Positions 62,412 through 64,000 of a stretch of DNA of 64,000 nt are shown one piece after another. Position numbers and translations under genes: made by a program. This DNA is from UBA1941 sp046329555 (GTDB lineage: Bacteria > Bacteroidota > Bacteroidia > Chitinophagales > LD1): the NCBI GenBank assembly GCA_046329555.1, contig JAXLUK010000003.1:496001-560000 (forward strand), in the 5' to 3' direction. The notes under the pieces are model-generated. The model saw only the letters and a program-made list of their open reading frames with translations, was not told the DNA's origin and ran no database searches. Numbering within the stretch: position 1 is the stretch's first letter; each line of letters begins with the position of its first letter.

Positions 62412-64000
62412 ATGCCAATGATAAAAGAGCAACAAATAGAAGATAGTCTAATAGCCAAACTCATTGACCTGAAATATACTTACAGGCCGGACATCAGGAA
62501 CAGGGCTTCGCTGGAAAAGAATTTTCGCGAAAAATTTCAGGCGCTGAACAAAGTGAACCTGTCTGACGCTGAATTTGCACGGCTGCGTGACGAGATTATC
62601 CATTCCGACGTTTTTGCTTCCTCTAAACGATTACGTGAAATAAACACTTTCAGCCGTGAGGATGGAACGTCTTTGCATTACACCTTGGTAAACATCAAAG
62701 ATTGGTGCAAAAACGAATTTGAAGTTATCAATCAACTTCGCATCAATACAGAAAACAGCAACCACCGTTACGATGTAATTTTATTGATTAACGGAATTCC
62801 CGTTGTTCAAATAGAATTGAAAACGCTTGAGGTAAACCCACGAAAAGCCATGCAGCAAATTGTGGACTACAAAAGCGACCCTGGCAATGGTTATACTAAC
62901 ACCTTGCTTTGCTTCATGCAGTTGTTTATTGTGAGCAATCGTTCCAACACCTATTATTTCGCCAACAACAATGCTGCTCATTTCAGCTTTAATGCCGACG
63001 AGCAATTTTTACCAGTTTATCAATTTGCCAGTGAGGACAATAAAAAAATCACCCACATAGACGACTTCTCAGAAAAATTTTTGAGCAAGTGCACCCTCAG
63101 CCAAATGATCAGCAAATACATGGTACTGGTGGCAAGCGAACAAAAGTTGTTAGTGATGCGACCCTATCAGATTTATGCCGTTAAGGCCATTGTCAATTCT
63201 ATTCAGGAACACAAAGGCAACGGCTACATTTGGCATACTACGGGAAGCGGTAAAACACTGACCTCTTTTAAAGCCTCTACCCTGCTCAAAGACAATCCGA
63301 ATATTGAAAAATGTTTGTTTGTAGTCGACCGCAAAGACCTGGACCGCCAAACCCGTGAAGAGTTCAATAAATTTCAGGAAGGTTGTGTGGAAGAAAACAC
63401 CAATACGGAAACATTGGTCAGGCGCATGCTGTCGGATGATTACGCTAACAAAGTAATTGTTACCACCATTCAAAAATTGGGCCTGGCGCTCGACCCCAAT
63501 AGCAAAGGCAATTATAAAGAACGCTTAGCACCATTAAGCAACAAACGCATCGTTTTCATTTTTGATGAGTGCCACCGTTCCCAGTTTGGCGAAAATCATA
63601 AAGCCATCAAAGCGTTCTTCCCGAAAGCACAGCTATTCGGATTTACTGGAACACCCATTTTTGACGACAATGCTACGTACAAGCAAATAGATGAAACAAT
63701 TGGCTCTTATGTAACTACAAGGGATATTTTCCAAAATCCCCTGCACCATTACACTATTACGCATGCTATTGAAGATAGAAACGTATTGCGTTTTCATATT
63801 GACTATTTCAAGCCTGAAAAAAATGTGACCATTGGAAGCCCTGAACACAAAAATGCCGTGGCAAACGCCATTCTGAAAAAACATGACGCAGCCACCCACA
63901 GCAAGCGCTTTAATGCGGTGCTGGCTACGGCATCCATCACCGACGCTATCGAATACTATGAGCTATTCAAAGCAATTCAAGCTGCCAAAGCCAAGGAAGA
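62412..64000 (+). CDS. hsdR: Type I restriction enzyme R subunit, 3' end outside window
   Basis: Open frame from ATG 62412 (or the Met two codons on) to the window end, 529 codons. The N-terminal endonuclease domain has Asp121 (RYDVILL) and Glu135-x-Lys137 (IELK), the PD-(D/E)XK active site. The SF2 motor has Walker A TTGSGKT around residues 276-282, FVVDRKDL, DECH at 385-388 and GFTGTP. In the HsdRMS complex it translocates and cuts unmodified DNA. hsdM and hsdS are expected to the right of the window. An intact reading frame suggests function. Confidence 0.93.
   Translation, partial: MPMIKEQQIEDSLIAKLIDLKYTYRPDIRNRASLEKNFREKFQALNKVNLSDAEFARLRDEIIHSDVFASSKRLREINTFSREDGTSLHYTLVNIKDWCKNEFEVINQLRINTENSNHRYDVILLINGIPVVQIELKTLEVNPRKAMQQIVDYKSDPGNGYTNTLLCFMQLFIVSNRSNTYYFANNNAAHFSFNADEQFLPVYQFASEDNKKITHIDDFSEKFLSKCTLSQMISKYMVLVASEQKLLVMRPYQIYAVKAIVNSIQEHKGNGYIWHTTGSGKTLTSFKASTLLKDNPNIEKCLFVVDRKDLDRQTREEFNKFQEGCVEENTNTETLVRRMLSDDYANKVIVTTIQKLGLALDPNSKGNYKERLAPLSNKRIVFIFDECHRSQFGENHKAIKAFFPKAQLFGFTGTPIFDDNATYKQIDETIGSYVTTRDIFQNPLHHYTITHAIEDRNVLRFHIDYFKPEKNVTIGSPEHKNAVANAILKKHDAATHSKRFNAVLATASITDAIEYYELFKAIQAAKAKE

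Noticed and set aside
1..64000. A T9SS gene cluster
   Set aside because: Six proteins carry T9SS-type tails, but no Por/Gld/Spr machinery gene could be identified with confidence in the window.

Overview
The window is a chromosomal segment of a gliding-type Bacteroidota, most like Chitinophagales/Sphingobacteriales. The evidence is the set of large secreted proteins ending in type IX secretion (T9SS) sorting or 'gliding motility-associated' C-terminal domains, a Rho factor with a long low-complexity insertion, menaquinone genes, the tgt-lptG pair, and promoters of the Bacteroidota form (TTTG ... TAnnTTTG). No rRNA, tRNA or CRISPR array was seen.

Layout. 1-9.5 kb: end of a DUF898 membrane protein coupled to an M48 peptidase, a cadherin-like surface protein, a 1188-aa outer-membrane barrel and an M1 aminopeptidase. 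9.5-25.9 kb: hypothetical secreted proteins, rho, a 1574-aa adhesin built of 50-aa Cys modules, a DEAD-box helicase, rnhA, a 917-aa surface protein and a LysM protein. 26-30.3 kb: MarR regulator, pirin, YceI, LptG, Tgt and a CDGSH protein. 30.4-42.4 kb: two surface proteins, one a 3375-aa giant with 35 modules of about 76 aa. 42.5-48.8 kb: lipoprotein, rnhB, a deoxynucleoside kinase with a histone-H1-like tail, and gcvP. 53.2-62.1 kb: menC-menE-arfB, a subtilase, an ammonium transporter, tilS and a dipeptide epimerase. 62.4 kb to the end: the 5' part of a type I restriction HsdR gene, so the right edge enters a defence locus.

The most unusual region is 49.4-53.0 kb. A 3616-bp IS1595-type element is inserted in a sirtuin gene, with 26-bp perfect terminal inverted repeats and an 8-bp target duplication. 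The two gene halves rejoin in frame as a 230-aa protein. Besides the ISXO2-like transposase the element carries: a short divergent gene that copies only the transposase zinc-ribbon/HTH half (a candidate transposition regulator); a P63C-domain gene; a 41-aa lysine-rich microprotein; a predicted minus-strand small RNA of about 115 nt with consensus promoter and terminator; and a coupled pair made of a PD-(D/E)XK-like protein and a membrane-anchored helical protein. What this cargo does is not known to me.

Six proteins here carry T9SS-type C-terminal domains, but no T9SS machinery gene was recognised, so these are cargo loci. Function calls rest on visible motifs and family knowledge; no database search was run.
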